A stretch of 64,000 nucleotides of DNA from Streptomyces mashuensis (GTDB lineage Bacteria; Actinomycetota; Actinomycetes; Streptomycetales; Streptomycetaceae). The stretch covers positions 186,001 through 250,000 of the forward strand of contig NZ_BNBD01000009.1 of the NCBI RefSeq assembly GCF_014654785.1, in the 5' to 3' direction. Positions 25,268 through 34,679 of this stretch are shown one piece after another. How positions within the stretch are numbered: the first letter of the stretch is position 1; each line of letters starts with the position of its first letter. The notes under the pieces were generated by a model. It had not been told where the DNA came from, did no database searches, and saw nothing but the letters and a program-made list of their open reading frames with translations. A program made the position numbers and the translations under genes.

Positions 25268-25870
25268 ATGCGCGACGACGAGACCCAGCGGCAGGCCGCG
25301 GCCGCCGGCCCCGGGGAGATCGGTGCACTCGTCGCCCGCGCGGTCGAGGGCGACCGGCGGGCCACGCACGACCTGCTCGCCCTGGTGCACCCGCTGGCCC
25401 TGCGCTACTGCCGGACCCGGCTGTCGCGGCTGCCGGGCGACGCGCGCCACTTCGTCGACGACCTCGCGCAGGAGGTCTGCCTCGCGGTGCTCTGCGCCCT
25501 GCCCCGGTACCGGGACACGGGCCGGCCGTTCGAGGCGTTCGTCGTGGCCATCGCCGCCCACAAGGTGGCGGACCTGCAACGGGCCGCCATGCGGCACCCG
25601 GGCAGCACGGCCGTGCCCTCGGACGAGATGCCCGAGCAGCCGGACGACTCGCTCGGGCCGGAGGAGCGCGCCCTGCTCAGCAGCGACGCCGAGTGGGCCA
25701 AGAAACTGCTCGCCAGCCTCCCGGAGAACCAGCGCGAGCTGGTGCTCCTGAGGGTGGCGGTGGGGCTCACGGCCGAGGAGACGGGGCAGATGCTGGGCAT
25801 GTCGCCGGGCGCCGTCCGCGTCGCCCAGCACCGCGCCCTGAGCAGGCTCAGGGCGCTCGCCGAACAGTGA
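25268..25870 (+). CDS. RNA polymerase sigma factor, SigD-like ECF type
   Basis: A 200-residue sigma-70-family protein. Region 2 is visible as DARHFVDDLAQEVCLAVLCALPRYRDTGRPFEAFVVAIAAHKVADLQRAA, and region 4 as LLASLPENQRELVLLRVAVGL and MSPGAVRVAQHRALSRLRAL. It resembles mycobacterial SigD and the sigma gene next to bldM and guaB in S. coelicolor. The ATG at 25268 has only a weak ribosome site; a GTG at 25235 behind GAAGG is a good alternative. No anti-sigma gene is adjacent. Confidence 0.85.
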   Translation: MRDDETQRQAAAAGPGEIGALVARAVEGDRRATHDLLALVHPLALRYCRTRLSRLPGDARHFVDDLAQEVCLAVLCALPRYRDTGRPFEAFVVAIAAHKVADLQRAAMRHPGSTAVPSDEMPEQPDDSLGPEERALLSSDAEWAKKLLASLPENQRELVLLRVAVGLTAEETGQMLGMSPGAVRVAQHRALSRLRALAEQ

Positions 25871-26078
25871 GCGCCGCGCACACACCGCCGTCCCGCGGGC
25901 GTTCGTAGAAAACTCCAAGTGACGAGGGACTCAGCCGTCGTGGAATGGGACACCCGCTGAGGCCGTTAGCATGGGAATCCTCACCGGGGCAAGGGGCTTC
26001 CACAGGGCCCGGCTGGGCCCGGCGGGCGCCGCCCGGGGCCCGCGATTCCCGGTCAATCACTGTGTTTGGGAAGGTGTC

Positions 26079-27581
26079 ATGGCTGACCACGTCGACGGAA
26101 TGCCCGAGAAGTTCGCAATGCTCGGTCTGACATACGACGACGTCCTGCTGCTGCCGGGCGCCTCCGAGGTGCTGCCCAACGCCGTGGACACGTCCTCCCG
26201 GGTCTCCCGGAACGTCCGCGTCAACATCCCGCTGCTGTCGGCCGCCATGGACAAGGTGACCGAGGCGCGCATGGCCATCGCCATGGCCCGCCAGGGCGGC
26301 GTGGGTGTGCTGCACCGCAACCTGTCCATCGAGGACCAGGCCAACCAGGTCGACCTGGTCAAGCGCTCCGAGTCCGGCATGGTCTCGGACCCGATCACCG
26401 TCCGCCCGGACGCCACGCTCGCCGAGGCGGACGCCCTGTGCGCCAAGTTCCGCATCAGCGGCGTCCCGGTCACCGACCCGGCCGGCAAGCTGCTCGGCAT
26501 CGTCACCAACCGCGACATGGCCTTCGAGAGCGACCGCTCCCGCGCCGTGCGCGAGGTCATGACGCCCATGCCGCTGGTCACCGGCAAGGTGGGCATCTCC
26601 GGCGAGGACGCCATGGAGCTGCTGCGCCGCCACAAGATCGAGAAGCTGCCGCTGGTCGACGACGAGGGCGTGCTCAAGGGCCTCATCACGGTCAAGGACT
26701 TCGTCAAGGCCGAGCAGTACCCCAACGCCGCCAAGGACGCCGACGGCCGCCTGATCGTCGGTGCCGCGGTGGGCGTCGGCGACGAGGCGTACGAGCGGGC
26801 CCAGGCGCTGGTCGAGGCCGGCGTGGACTTCCTGGTCGTGGACAGCGCCCACGGTCACAGCCGCGGCATCCTCGACATGATCGCCAAGGTCAAGTCCAAC
26901 ATCAACGTCGACGTCGTCGGCGGCAACGTCGCCACCCGCGACGGTGCCCAGGCCCTGATCGACGCCGGCGCGGACGGCGTCAAGGTCGGCGTCGGCCCCG
27001 GCTCGATCTGCACCACGCGCGTGGTCGCCGGCATCGGCGTCCCGCAGGTCACGGCGATCTACGAGGCCGCGCGGGCGTGCCACGCGGCCGGTGTGCCGCT
27101 GATCGGCGACGGCGGTCTGCAGTACTCCGGTGACATCGCCAAGGCCATCGCGGCCGGCGCGGACACCGTGATGCTGGGCTCGCTGCTGGCCGGCTGCGAG
27201 GAGTCGCCGGGCGAGATGGTCTTCATCAACGGCAAGCAGTTCAAGTCCTACCGGGGCATGGGCTCGCTCGGCGCGATGCAGTCGCGCGGCCAGGCCCGCT
27301 CGTTCTCCAAGGACCGCTACTTCCAGGACAACGTCCTCTCCGAGGACAAGCTCGTCCCGGAGGGCATCGAGGGCCAGGTGCCCTACCGCGGCCCGCTCGC
27401 CTCGGTGGCCCACCAGCTGGTCGGCGGCCTGCGGGCGTCGATGGGCTACGTCGGCTCGGCCACCGTGCCCGAGCTGAAGGAGAAGGGCCGCTTCGTGCGG
27501 ATCACCTCCGCGGGCCTCAAGGAGAGCCACCCGCACGACATCCAGATGACCGTCGAGGCGCCGAACTACTCGGCGCGCTGA
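26079..27581 (+). CDS. guaB: Inosine-5'-monophosphate dehydrogenase
   Basis: Oxidises IMP to XMP with NAD+, the rate-limiting step to GTP. The 500-residue protein has the N-terminal barrel strand LTYDDVLLLPGASEVLP, two CBS domains inserted at about 95-205, the NAD region DSAHGHSRG, the catalytic loop GPGSICTTRVV with Cys311, and the mobile flap SRGQARSF. The ATG at 26079 has GGAAGG six bases upstream; the longer upstream ORF start is rejected. Followed by a hairpin and guaB3. Confidence 0.97.
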   Translation: MADHVDGMPEKFAMLGLTYDDVLLLPGASEVLPNAVDTSSRVSRNVRVNIPLLSAAMDKVTEARMAIAMARQGGVGVLHRNLSIEDQANQVDLVKRSESGMVSDPITVRPDATLAEADALCAKFRISGVPVTDPAGKLLGIVTNRDMAFESDRSRAVREVMTPMPLVTGKVGISGEDAMELLRRHKIEKLPLVDDEGVLKGLITVKDFVKAEQYPNAAKDADGRLIVGAAVGVGDEAYERAQALVEAGVDFLVVDSAHGHSRGILDMIAKVKSNINVDVVGGNVATRDGAQALIDAGADGVKVGVGPGSICTTRVVAGIGVPQVTAIYEAARACHAAGVPLIGDGGLQYSGDIAKAIAAGADTVMLGSLLAGCEESPGEMVFINGKQFKSYRGMGSLGAMQSRGQARSFSKDRYFQDNVLSEDKLVPEGIEGQVPYRGPLASVAHQLVGGLRASMGYVGSATVPELKEKGRFVRITSAGLKESHPHDIQMTVEAPNYSAR

Positions 27582-27636
27582 TTCGGCGCTTCCTACGACG
27601 CCGCGCGAACCCCGCCGGCGCCGCAGGGAGCGGAAC

Positions 27637-27666
27637 GAAGCCCGTGGCCCGGTGGCCGCGGGCTTC
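27637..27666 (+). terminator. Hairpin between guaB and guaB3
   Basis: Arms GAAGCCCGTGGCC and GGCCGCGGGCTTC pair over 13 bp with one mismatch around CGGT. It lies 55 bases past guaB and probably ends or attenuates that transcript before guaB3. Confidence 0.7.
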
Positions 27667-27737
27667 GCCGCGTCCGTATGTCCCCGCGTCGGGGATACTG
27701 GGATGCGGCAGACGTGGAGCAATGAAAGGCCACACAC

Positions 27738-28865
27738 GTGACTGAGATCGAGATCGGGCGCGGCAAGCGAGGCCGCCGGGCGTACGCCTTCGACGACATC
27801 GCCGTCGTCCCCAGTCGCCGTACCCGCGACCCGAAGGAGGTCTCGATCGCCTGGCAGATCGACGCCTACCGCTTCGAGCTGCCGTTCCTGGCCGCCCCCA
27901 TGGACTCGGTCGTCTCCCCGGAGACCGCCATCCGCATCGGTGAGCTGGGCGGCCTGGGCGTGCTCAACCTCGAGGGCCTGTGGACCCGCTACGAGGACCC
28001 CGAGCCGCTGCTCGCCGAGATCGCCGAGCTGGACGAGCGCACCGCCACCCGCCGCCTCCAGGAGATCTACTCCGCGCCGATCAAGGAGGAGCTGATCGGG
28101 CAGCGCATCAAGGAGGTGCGCGACTCCGGCGTCGTGACCGCCGCCGCGCTCTCCCCGCAGCGCACCGCGCAGTTCTCCAAGGCCGTCGTGGACGCCGGCG
28201 TGGACATCTTCGTCATCCGCGGCACCACCGTCTCCGCCGAGCACGTCTCCTCCGCCGCCGAGCCGCTGAACCTCAAGCAGTTCATCTACGAGCTCGACGT
28301 GCCGGTGATCGTGGGTGGCTGCGCCACCTACACCGCCGCCCTCCACCTGATGCGCACCGGCGCCGCGGGCGTCCTCGTCGGCTTCGGCGGCGGCGCCGCG
28401 CACACCACGCGCAACGTGCTGGGCATCCAGGTGCCGATGGCCACCGCCGTCGCCGACGTGGCCGCGGCCCGCCGCGACTACATGGACGAGTCCGGCGGCC
28501 GCTACGTGCACGTCATCGCCGACGGCGGCGTGGGCTGGTCCGGCGACCTGCCCAAGGCCATCGCCTGCGGTGCCGACGCGGTGATGATGGGCTCCCCGCT
28601 GGCCCGCGCCACCGACGCGCCCGGCCGCGGCCACCACTGGGGCATGGAGGCCGTCCACGAGGACGTGCCGCGCGGCAAGCGCATGAACCTGGGCGTGGTC
28701 GGCACGACCGAGGAGATCCTGCTCGGCCCGTCGCACACCCCCGACGGCTCGATGAACTTCTTCGGTGCCCTGCGCCGCGCCATGGCCACCACCGGCTACA
28801 GCGAGCTGAAGGAGTTCCAGCGCGTCGAGGTGACGGTCGCCCCGTCGCAGCACGACCAGCGCTGA
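27738..28865 (+). CDS. guaB3: GuaB3-family IMP dehydrogenase paralogue
   Basis: A 375-residue IMPDH-family protein without CBS domains, starting at GTG: EIEIGRGKRGRRAYAFDDIAVVPSRRTRD, MDSVVSPETAIRIGELGGLGVLNLEGLWTRY, IVGGCATYTAALHLM and IADGGVGWSGDLPKAI. GuaB3 proteins follow guaB in most actinobacteria; IMPDH, GMP-reductase-like and regulatory roles have all been proposed, so the reaction is not certain. The expected catalytic Cys loop is GGCATYT here. Confidence 0.93.
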   Translation: MTEIEIGRGKRGRRAYAFDDIAVVPSRRTRDPKEVSIAWQIDAYRFELPFLAAPMDSVVSPETAIRIGELGGLGVLNLEGLWTRYEDPEPLLAEIAELDERTATRRLQEIYSAPIKEELIGQRIKEVRDSGVVTAAALSPQRTAQFSKAVVDAGVDIFVIRGTTVSAEHVSSAAEPLNLKQFIYELDVPVIVGGCATYTAALHLMRTGAAGVLVGFGGGAAHTTRNVLGIQVPMATAVADVAAARRDYMDESGGRYVHVIADGGVGWSGDLPKAIACGADAVMMGSPLARATDAPGRGHHWGMEAVHEDVPRGKRMNLGVVGTTEEILLGPSHTPDGSMNFFGALRRAMATTGYSELKEFQRVEVTVAPSQHDQR

Positions 28866-28881
28866 CGCCTGTCTCCAGGAG

Positions 28882-28914
28882 AGGGCCCGGGCCGCGGAAG
28901 CGGCCCCGGGCCCT
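28882..28914 (+). terminator. Terminator after guaB3
   Basis: Arms AGGGCCCGGGCCGC and GCGGCCCCGGGCCCT pair with one extra C, closed by GGAA, and are followed by TTTC. It is a strong intrinsic-type terminator 17 bases past the stop. Confidence 0.82.
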
Positions 28915-29002
28915 TTCGCATTGCTGCTGCACCGCCGCTGTCCTGCCGTTGTCCGCCGTCAGCGCCAAATAAAGGTTCGACCATAGGGAATACTGGCGAC
29001 TT

Positions 29003-30151
29003 ATGGCGCAAAGCAAGTCGTTCAGCGGCAGGGACATGGGCATCGACCTCGGCACCGCGAACACGCTGGTGTACGTGCGCGGGAAGGGAGTGGTGCTCAA
29101 CGAACCCTCGGTCGTCGCCGTCAACGCCGAAGACGGCAGCGTGTTGTCGGTCGGTTCGGAGGCCAAGGAGACCATCGGCCGCACCCCCTCGAACATCGTC
29201 GCCATCCGCCCGCTGCGGGACGGCGTCATCGCCGACTTCGAGATAGCCGAGCGGATGCTGCGGCACTTCATCAAGAAGGTCATGGGCAACCGGCTGTTCT
29301 CCCGGCCCCGCGTCGTGGTGTGCGTGCCGTCGGGCATCACGGGCGTGGAGCGCCGCGCGGTCATCGAGGCCGCGTCGCAGGCCGGTGCCCGCCAGGTGCA
29401 CCTGGTGGAGGAGCCCATGGCCGCGGCGATCGGCGCGGGGCTGCCCGTGAGCGAGCCGACGGGCTGCATGGTGGTGGACATCGGCGGCGGCACCACCGAG
29501 GTCGCGGTGATCTCGCTGGGCGGCATCGTCACCGCGCGTTCGGTGCGCACGGCGGGCGACGCGATGGACGCGGCCATCATGTCGTACGTCAAGAAGGAGT
29601 ACGCCCTCGCGATCGGTGAACGCACCGCCGAGGAGCTGAAGATGAGCATCGGCTCGGCCTCGCCGACCGGCTACTGGTCGCCCGCCGCGATCGGCACCGT
29701 CGCGCAGCGTCCCGAGCGGAACGCGGCCGTCGAGGACGGCGGCGACCCGGAGAAGACCCAGGGCCTGCTGCCGCCGGAGCGCTGCACCATCCGGGGCCGC
29801 GACCAGGTCAGCGGACTGCCCAAGACGCTGGAGCTGACGGCGGACGAGATCCGGCACGCCCTGACGGAGCCGGTCGAGGCCATCATCATGGCCGTCCGTC
29901 AGACGCTGGACGAGACACCGCCGGAGCTGTCGGGCGACATCATGGACCGGGGCATCGTCCTCACGGGTGGCGGTGCGCTGCTGCGCGGCCTGGACGTGCG
30001 GCTGAGCCGCGAGCTGGACATCCCGGTGCTCGTCGCGGACGACCCGCTGGACTGCGTGGCGGTGGGCACGGGGCGCTGCGTGGAGAACTTCGCCTCGCTG
30101 CGGACCGTGCTGGACGCACAGCCGCGCATGCTGTCCACCGGGCGGCTGTGA
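29003..30151 (+). CDS. MreB/Mbl-family actin-like protein with an insertion
   Basis: A 382-residue bacterial actin homologue: MGIDLGTANTLVYVRGKGVVLNEPS (phosphate 1), VVDIGGGTTEVAVISLGG (phosphate 2), and GIVLTGGGALLRGL (adenosine). Between IGSA and RGRDQ there are about 44 residues, against roughly 11 in E. coli MreB, giving an extra loop of about 33 residues with PERNAAVEDGGDPEKTQ. Spore-wall or cell-shape roles are known for Streptomyces MreB and Mbl, which lie elsewhere in S. coelicolor. No mreC or mreD is adjacent, so this is probably a paralogue. Confidence 0.88.
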   Translation: MAQSKSFSGRDMGIDLGTANTLVYVRGKGVVLNEPSVVAVNAEDGSVLSVGSEAKETIGRTPSNIVAIRPLRDGVIADFEIAERMLRHFIKKVMGNRLFSRPRVVVCVPSGITGVERRAVIEAASQAGARQVHLVEEPMAAAIGAGLPVSEPTGCMVVDIGGGTTEVAVISLGGIVTARSVRTAGDAMDAAIMSYVKKEYALAIGERTAEELKMSIGSASPTGYWSPAAIGTVAQRPERNAAVEDGGDPEKTQGLLPPERCTIRGRDQVSGLPKTLELTADEIRHALTEPVEAIIMAVRQTLDETPPELSGDIMDRGIVLTGGGALLRGLDVRLSRELDIPVLVADDPLDCVAVGTGRCVENFASLRTVLDAQPRMLSTGRL

Positions 30152-30176
30152 CGGCCGTAGGGGCTGGGTGCTGCGG

Positions 30177-31445
30177 CTACAGCCGGTAGGCCGCGCCCGC
30201 GGGGCTCGCACCGCGCGTGTCCAGCAGCAGCTGGGCCTTGGCCGCGAGCCCCTGGAGGTCGTACTTGCGGTGCGGCTGGAGCAGCACGGTCAGGTCGGCG
30301 ACCGCCGCGGCCTCGTAGAGGCAGTCCGCGCGCGGCACCGGCCGGCCCAGGACGTACCACTGGGCGACGTAGGGGTCGTGGTAGCTGAGCTGGGCGCCCA
30401 TTTCCATCAGCCGGGAGGCGATCTCGCGGGCCGGTGACCCCTCCTGGTCGCCGACGTCGGCCTTGTAGCCGACGCCGAGCAGCAGCACCCGCGCGCCGCG
30501 CGCGGACTTGCCGTGCTCGTTCAGGAGCGTCGCGCAGCGCTGGATGATGTAGCGCGGCATGCGCCCGTTGACCTCCTGCGCCAGCTCCACCATGCGCAGG
30601 GGGTAGCCGAGGGTGCGGCCCTTGTAGGAGAGGTAGTTGGGGTCGATGGGGACCCCGTGGCCGCCGACGCCGGGCCCGGGGCGGAAGGCCTGGAAGCCGA
30701 ACGGCTTGGTCTCCGCGCAGCGCACCACGTCCCAGAGGTCGACGCCGAGGTCGTGGCAGAAGACGGCCATCTCGTTGGCGAGCGCGATGTTGACGTGCCG
30801 GTAGTTGGTCTCCAGCACCTTGACGGTCTCGGCCTCCCGTACGCCCCGGGCCCGGACCACCTTGTCGCACACCCGCCCGTAGAAGGCCGCCGCCGCCTCC
30901 GTGCAGGCCGGGGTGAGGCCGCCGATGACCTTGGGGGTGTTGGCGTACCCCTGCTGGCGGTTGCCGGGGTCGAAGCGGCTGGGGGAGTAGGCGAGGTGGA
31001 AGTCGCGGCCGGCCTTGAGTCCCGATCCGGCCTCCAGGACGGGGCGGACGTAGTCCTCGGTGGTTCCGGGGTAGACGATGGATTCCAGCAGCACAGTGGT
31101 GTGCGGGCGCAGCAGGGGTGCCAGGGTGCGGGCCGCCTCGCCGATGGCGGAGAGGTCCAGGGCCCGGTCCTCGCCCAGGCGGGTGGGGGCGCAGATGACG
31201 GCGGTACGGACGCGGTCGAGCTCGGCGGCGTCGACCGTGGCGCGGAACCCGGCGGAGAGCATGCGGCGGATCCCGGCGGCGGTGAGCGTGCCCTCGGCGC
31301 CCTCGGGGAGCCGGCCGGCGCCCAGCTCGGCGACGATGAGGGGGTCGGGGTCGTAGCCGATCGTGGGGATGGCGGCGGCGGTGGCGGCCTGGGCCAGGGG
31401 GAGGCCGAGGGGGCCCAGGCCGAGGACGGCGAGGTCTGCGGGCAT
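30177..31445 (-). CDS. UDP-glucose/ManNAc dehydrogenase-family protein lacking the catalytic Cys
   Basis: A 422-residue three-domain nucleotide-sugar dehydrogenase: NAD motif LAVLGLGPLGLPLAQA, AVICAPTR, LLESIVYPGTTEDYV, central helix ETVKVLETNYRHVNIALANEMAVFC, and C-terminal VLLLGVGYKADVGDQEGSPA. The active-site loop normally reads GGHC or GGSC before (I/F)P; here it is GVGGHGVPIDP, with Gly264 (30654-30656) in place of the nucleophilic Cys. It should not perform normal four-electron oxidation. It might epimerise, act as a two-electron dehydrogenase, or be inactive. Confidence 0.88.
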   Translation of the reverse strand: MPADLAVLGLGPLGLPLAQAATAAAIPTIGYDPDPLIVAELGAGRLPEGAEGTLTAAGIRRMLSAGFRATVDAAELDRVRTAVICAPTRLGEDRALDLSAIGEAARTLAPLLRPHTTVLLESIVYPGTTEDYVRPVLEAGSGLKAGRDFHLAYSPSRFDPGNRQQGYANTPKVIGGLTPACTEAAAAFYGRVCDKVVRARGVREAETVKVLETNYRHVNIALANEMAVFCHDLGVDLWDVVRCAETKPFGFQAFRPGPGVGGHGVPIDPNYLSYKGRTLGYPLRMVELAQEVNGRMPRYIIQRCATLLNEHGKSARGARVLLLGVGYKADVGDQEGSPAREIASRLMEMGAQLSYHDPYVAQWYVLGRPVPRADCLYEAAAVADLTVLLQPHRKYDLQGLAAKAQLLLDTRGASPAGAAYRL

Positions 31446-31687
31446 GGCGGGATGCGGTCCTTCCCGGAGGGGGATTTCCGGCGGGGACGGCCGTTACATC
31501 AGGTTAGGCGGATATATGACTGTTATGCGGTATTGCCGCGCGGGTATCCGGTATCGCGGCGCGGCCGGAACGGGCGATCTGGGGCAGCATCGGAGGAAGG
31601 ACGGTGTGCGGGGCCGCGTGGCGGCGCGCCCGTGCCCGTACCGGCGGGTCACCGGCAGTGGCGGCGAGAGCGGTCTAGCGGGAGGCA

Positions 31688-33397
31688 GTGGTGAGGACAG
31701 CGACACTCGGGCCGGCCGAGCGCGGTGAGGCGCTCGCCCGGATGGCGGATCGGGAACTGGACGTCCTGGTGGTCGGCGCCGGCGTCGTCGGCGCGGGCAC
31801 CGCGCTGGACGCCGCCACCCGCGGGCTGCAGACCGGCCTGGTGGAGGCGCGCGACTGGGCGGCGGGCACCTCCAGCCGGTCCAGCAAGCTCATCCACGGC
31901 GGCCTGCGGTACTTGGAGATGCTGGACTTCGCGCTCGTGCGGGAGGCGCTCAAGGAGCGCGGGCTGCTGCTCCAGCGTCTCGCCCCGCACCTGGTCAAGC
32001 CGGTGCCGTTCCTCTACCCCCTCCAGCACCGGGCCTGGGAGCGGTTCTACGCGGGCGCCGGCGTCGCCCTGTACGACGCGATGTCGGTCTCCTCGGGCCA
32101 CGGCCGCGGGCTGCCCGTCCACCGCCACCTCACCCGGCGCAGGGCGCTGCGCGTGGCGCCCTGTCTGCGCAAGGACGCGTTGGTGGGCGCGCTCCAGTAC
32201 TACGACGCCCAGATGGACGACGCCCGTTTCGTCACCACGCTGGTGCGCACCGCGGCGGCCTACGGCGCCGACGTGGCCAACCGCGCCCGCGTGGTGGGCT
32301 TCCTCCGGGAGGGCGAACGCGTCGTCGGCGCCCGGGTGCGCGACCTGGAGCAGGGCGGCGAGTTCGAGATCCGCGCCCGGCAGGTCGTCAACGCCACGGG
32401 CGTGTGGACCGACGACACGCAGAAGCTCATCGCCGAGCGCGGCCAGTTCCACGTCCGCGCGTCCAAGGGCATCCACCTGGTCGTACCGAAGGACCGCGTC
32501 CACTCCACCACCGGCCTGATCCTGCGGACGGAGAAGAGCGTGCTCTTCGTCATCCCGTGGGGCCGGCACTGGATCATCGGCACCACCGACACCGACTGGG
32601 ACCTGGACAAGGCCCACCCCGCCGCCTCCAGCGCCGACATCGACTACCTGCTGGAGCACGTCAACTCGGTGCTCGCCGTCCCGCTCACGCGTGACGACGT
32701 GCAGGGCGTGTACGCCGGGCTGCGCCCGCTGCTGGCCGGCGAGTCGGACGCCACCAGCAAGCTGTCGCGCGAGCACACGGTGGCCCACCCGGTGCCGGGC
32801 CTGGTGGTGGTGGCGGGCGGCAAGTACACCACCTACCGGGTGATGGCCAAGGACGCGGTGGACGAGGCGGTGCACGGCCTGTCCCAGCGCGTGGCGGACT
32901 GCGTCACCGAGGACGTGCCTCTGGTGGGCGCGGAGGGCTACCGGGCGCTGTGGAACGGACGGGCCCGGCTCGCCCTGCGCACCGGCCTGCACGTGGCCCG
33001 CATCGAGCACCTGCTCAACCGGTACGGGTCCCTGGTCGACGAGGTGCTCTCCTACGTCATCGCCGACCCGTCCATGGGCGAGCCGCTGACCGGCGCCGAC
33101 GACTACCTGCGCGCCGAGGTCGTCTACGCCGCCTCGCACGAGGGCGCCCGCCACCTGGACGACGTCCTCACCCGCCGGACCCGCATCTCGATCGAGACCT
33201 TCGACCGGGGTACGCGGTGCGCCCGTGAGGCCGCGGAGCTCATCGCCCCCGTGCTGGGCTGGGACGCGGCCCAGGTGGAGAAGGAGGTCGAGCACTACGA
33301 GAAGCGTGTGGAGGCGGAGCGCGAGTCGCAGCTCCAGCCCGACGACCAGACGGCGGACGCGGCCCGGCTCGGCGCCCCGGACATCCAGCCGGTGTGA
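31688..33397 (+). CDS. glpD: Glycerol-3-phosphate dehydrogenase, FAD-dependent
   Basis: Membrane-associated oxidation of sn-glycerol 3-phosphate to DHAP, passing electrons to the quinone pool. The FAD motif is VVGAGVVGAGTALDAATRGLQTGLVEARDWAAGTSSRSSKLIHGGLRYL, continuous with the family signature. PWGRHWIIGTTDTDWD and the C-terminal GYRALWN...GLHVARIEHLLNRYGSLVDEV complete it. 569 residues. GTG at 31688 or 31691; the second is better spaced from GGAGG. No glpF or glpK is adjacent. Confidence 0.95.
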   Translation: MVRTATLGPAERGEALARMADRELDVLVVGAGVVGAGTALDAATRGLQTGLVEARDWAAGTSSRSSKLIHGGLRYLEMLDFALVREALKERGLLLQRLAPHLVKPVPFLYPLQHRAWERFYAGAGVALYDAMSVSSGHGRGLPVHRHLTRRRALRVAPCLRKDALVGALQYYDAQMDDARFVTTLVRTAAAYGADVANRARVVGFLREGERVVGARVRDLEQGGEFEIRARQVVNATGVWTDDTQKLIAERGQFHVRASKGIHLVVPKDRVHSTTGLILRTEKSVLFVIPWGRHWIIGTTDTDWDLDKAHPAASSADIDYLLEHVNSVLAVPLTRDDVQGVYAGLRPLLAGESDATSKLSREHTVAHPVPGLVVVAGGKYTTYRVMAKDAVDEAVHGLSQRVADCVTEDVPLVGAEGYRALWNGRARLALRTGLHVARIEHLLNRYGSLVDEVLSYVIADPSMGEPLTGADDYLRAEVVYAASHEGARHLDDVLTRRTRISIETFDRGTRCAREAAELIAPVLGWDAAQVEKEVEHYEKRVEAERESQLQPDDQTADAARLGAPDIQPV

Positions 33398-33425
33398 GTC
33401 CGCGCGTGCGGCGGCCCCGTGCGGG

Positions 33426-34580
33426 TCAGCCGCAGAACTCGGCCGCGACGACCCGGGACTCGGCCGCCGGGCCGGGCCGCGCGTCGCTGTTGAGCCGGTA
33501 GCTGAGCAGGTGCCGGCCGTCGGCCGTGCCGAGCACTTCCACGTAGGAGCCGTTGATCTCCCCGTTGTGGCCCCACACCGTGCGTCGGCAGGGCAGCTGT
33601 ACGGGGAACAGGCCCATGCCGTAGCGGCCCCCGGAGGCGGTGGTGTCCCGCATGGCCCGCAGCTGCCCCGGCGGCAGCAGGGCGCCTCCCAGCAGGGCGC
33701 CGAGGAACCGGTTGAGGTCGGTGAGCGTGGACACCATCTCGCCGGCCGCTCCGGCGGCGGAGGGGTTGAGGTCGGTGACGTCGGCGAGACGGGACGTACC
33801 GCCGTTCCGTACCGGTGAGTAGGCCCGGCCGTGCGGTGCCGGCAGCACCGGCCGGTCGCCGGGGAAGCTGGTGCCCGTGAGGTGGAGGGGCTCGATGACG
33901 CGGCGTCGGATCTCGTGTGCGTAGGAGTGGCCCGTCACCTGACGGATCAGCATGCCGAGGAGGACGTAGTCGGTGTTGGAGTAGTGGTAGCCGGCGCCGG
34001 GCGGCCCGTACGGAGGGTGGGCGAGGGCGGTGCGGACGAGGGCGTCGGGCGTGTGCGAGTCGTACCGGTGAGCGGTGAAGCCCGGGCCGAAGAACGCGCG
34101 GAAGAACGCCGGGTCGTCGGTGTACGAGAACAGCCCCGAGGTGTGGGTGAGGAGTTGGCGGACCGTGACATGTGCCGTCTCCTCGCTGTTCCGCAGCGCG
34201 GCGGCGGTCCGCGCCGGCAGCCGTCCGGCAACCGGTTCGTCCAGGTCGATCCGGTTCTCGGCGGCCAGCTGGAGGACGACGGTGGCGATGAAGGTCTTGG
34301 TGACGCTGCCGGCCCGGAACCGGTCGTCCGGCCCGATCGGCCGCCCGGTACGGACGTCCGCCACCCCCGCCGCGACGAACCGGACCGTCCCATGAGCATC
34401 CTGTGACAGCTCGGCCGCACCGGGAACCGTACGTTCCGAAACGAGGTCCTGTACTGCGGAGCGGGCGACGTCGCGGTCGCGTTCCGGCGTCACCGGCCCG
34501 GTAATGGCGCAGCACAGCGCGGCCATGGCCGCAGGGAGGCGCAGGAGGGCGGTGCGCGTCGGCATGCGCTCATCATCCAT
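33426..34580 (-). CDS. Secreted serine hydrolase (class C beta-lactamase/D,D-carboxypeptidase family)
   Basis: A 384-residue penicillin-binding-type hydrolase with a signal-like N-terminus (ALLRLPAAMAALCCAITGP). The three motifs are SVTK (Ser92-Lys95), YSN (YHYSNTDYVLLG) and HNG (VWGHNGEINGS). VRQLLTHTSGLFSY is typical of this beta-lactamase/D,D-peptidase family. It could cleave D-Ala-D-Ala or another peptide. The start is ATG at 34580 or the Met five codons later. Divergent from the kinase gene. Confidence 0.88.
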   Translation of the reverse strand: MDDERMPTRTALLRLPAAMAALCCAITGPVTPERDRDVARSAVQDLVSERTVPGAAELSQDAHGTVRFVAAGVADVRTGRPIGPDDRFRAGSVTKTFIATVVLQLAAENRIDLDEPVAGRLPARTAAALRNSEETAHVTVRQLLTHTSGLFSYTDDPAFFRAFFGPGFTAHRYDSHTPDALVRTALAHPPYGPPGAGYHYSNTDYVLLGMLIRQVTGHSYAHEIRRRVIEPLHLTGTSFPGDRPVLPAPHGRAYSPVRNGGTSRLADVTDLNPSAAGAAGEMVSTLTDLNRFLGALLGGALLPPGQLRAMRDTTASGGRYGMGLFPVQLPCRRTVWGHNGEINGSYVEVLGTADGRHLLSYRLNSDARPGPAAESRVVAAEFCG

Positions 34581-34679
34581 GGCCTCACGGACCCTGTCCT
34601 TCCACCGGTCCGCGGATGAGGGACAATGGTCGCTCTGCCAAGGTCGGTTGGTCGCAGAGCTGATTGCCAGAGGGGACGC

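Noticed and set aside
25848..28853. A 1001-codon leftward open frame over guaB and guaB3
   Set aside because: It is antisense to two clearly conserved genes and has a low-complexity, Asp/Val/Gly-rich composition produced by G+C-rich codon bias. No domain is visible.
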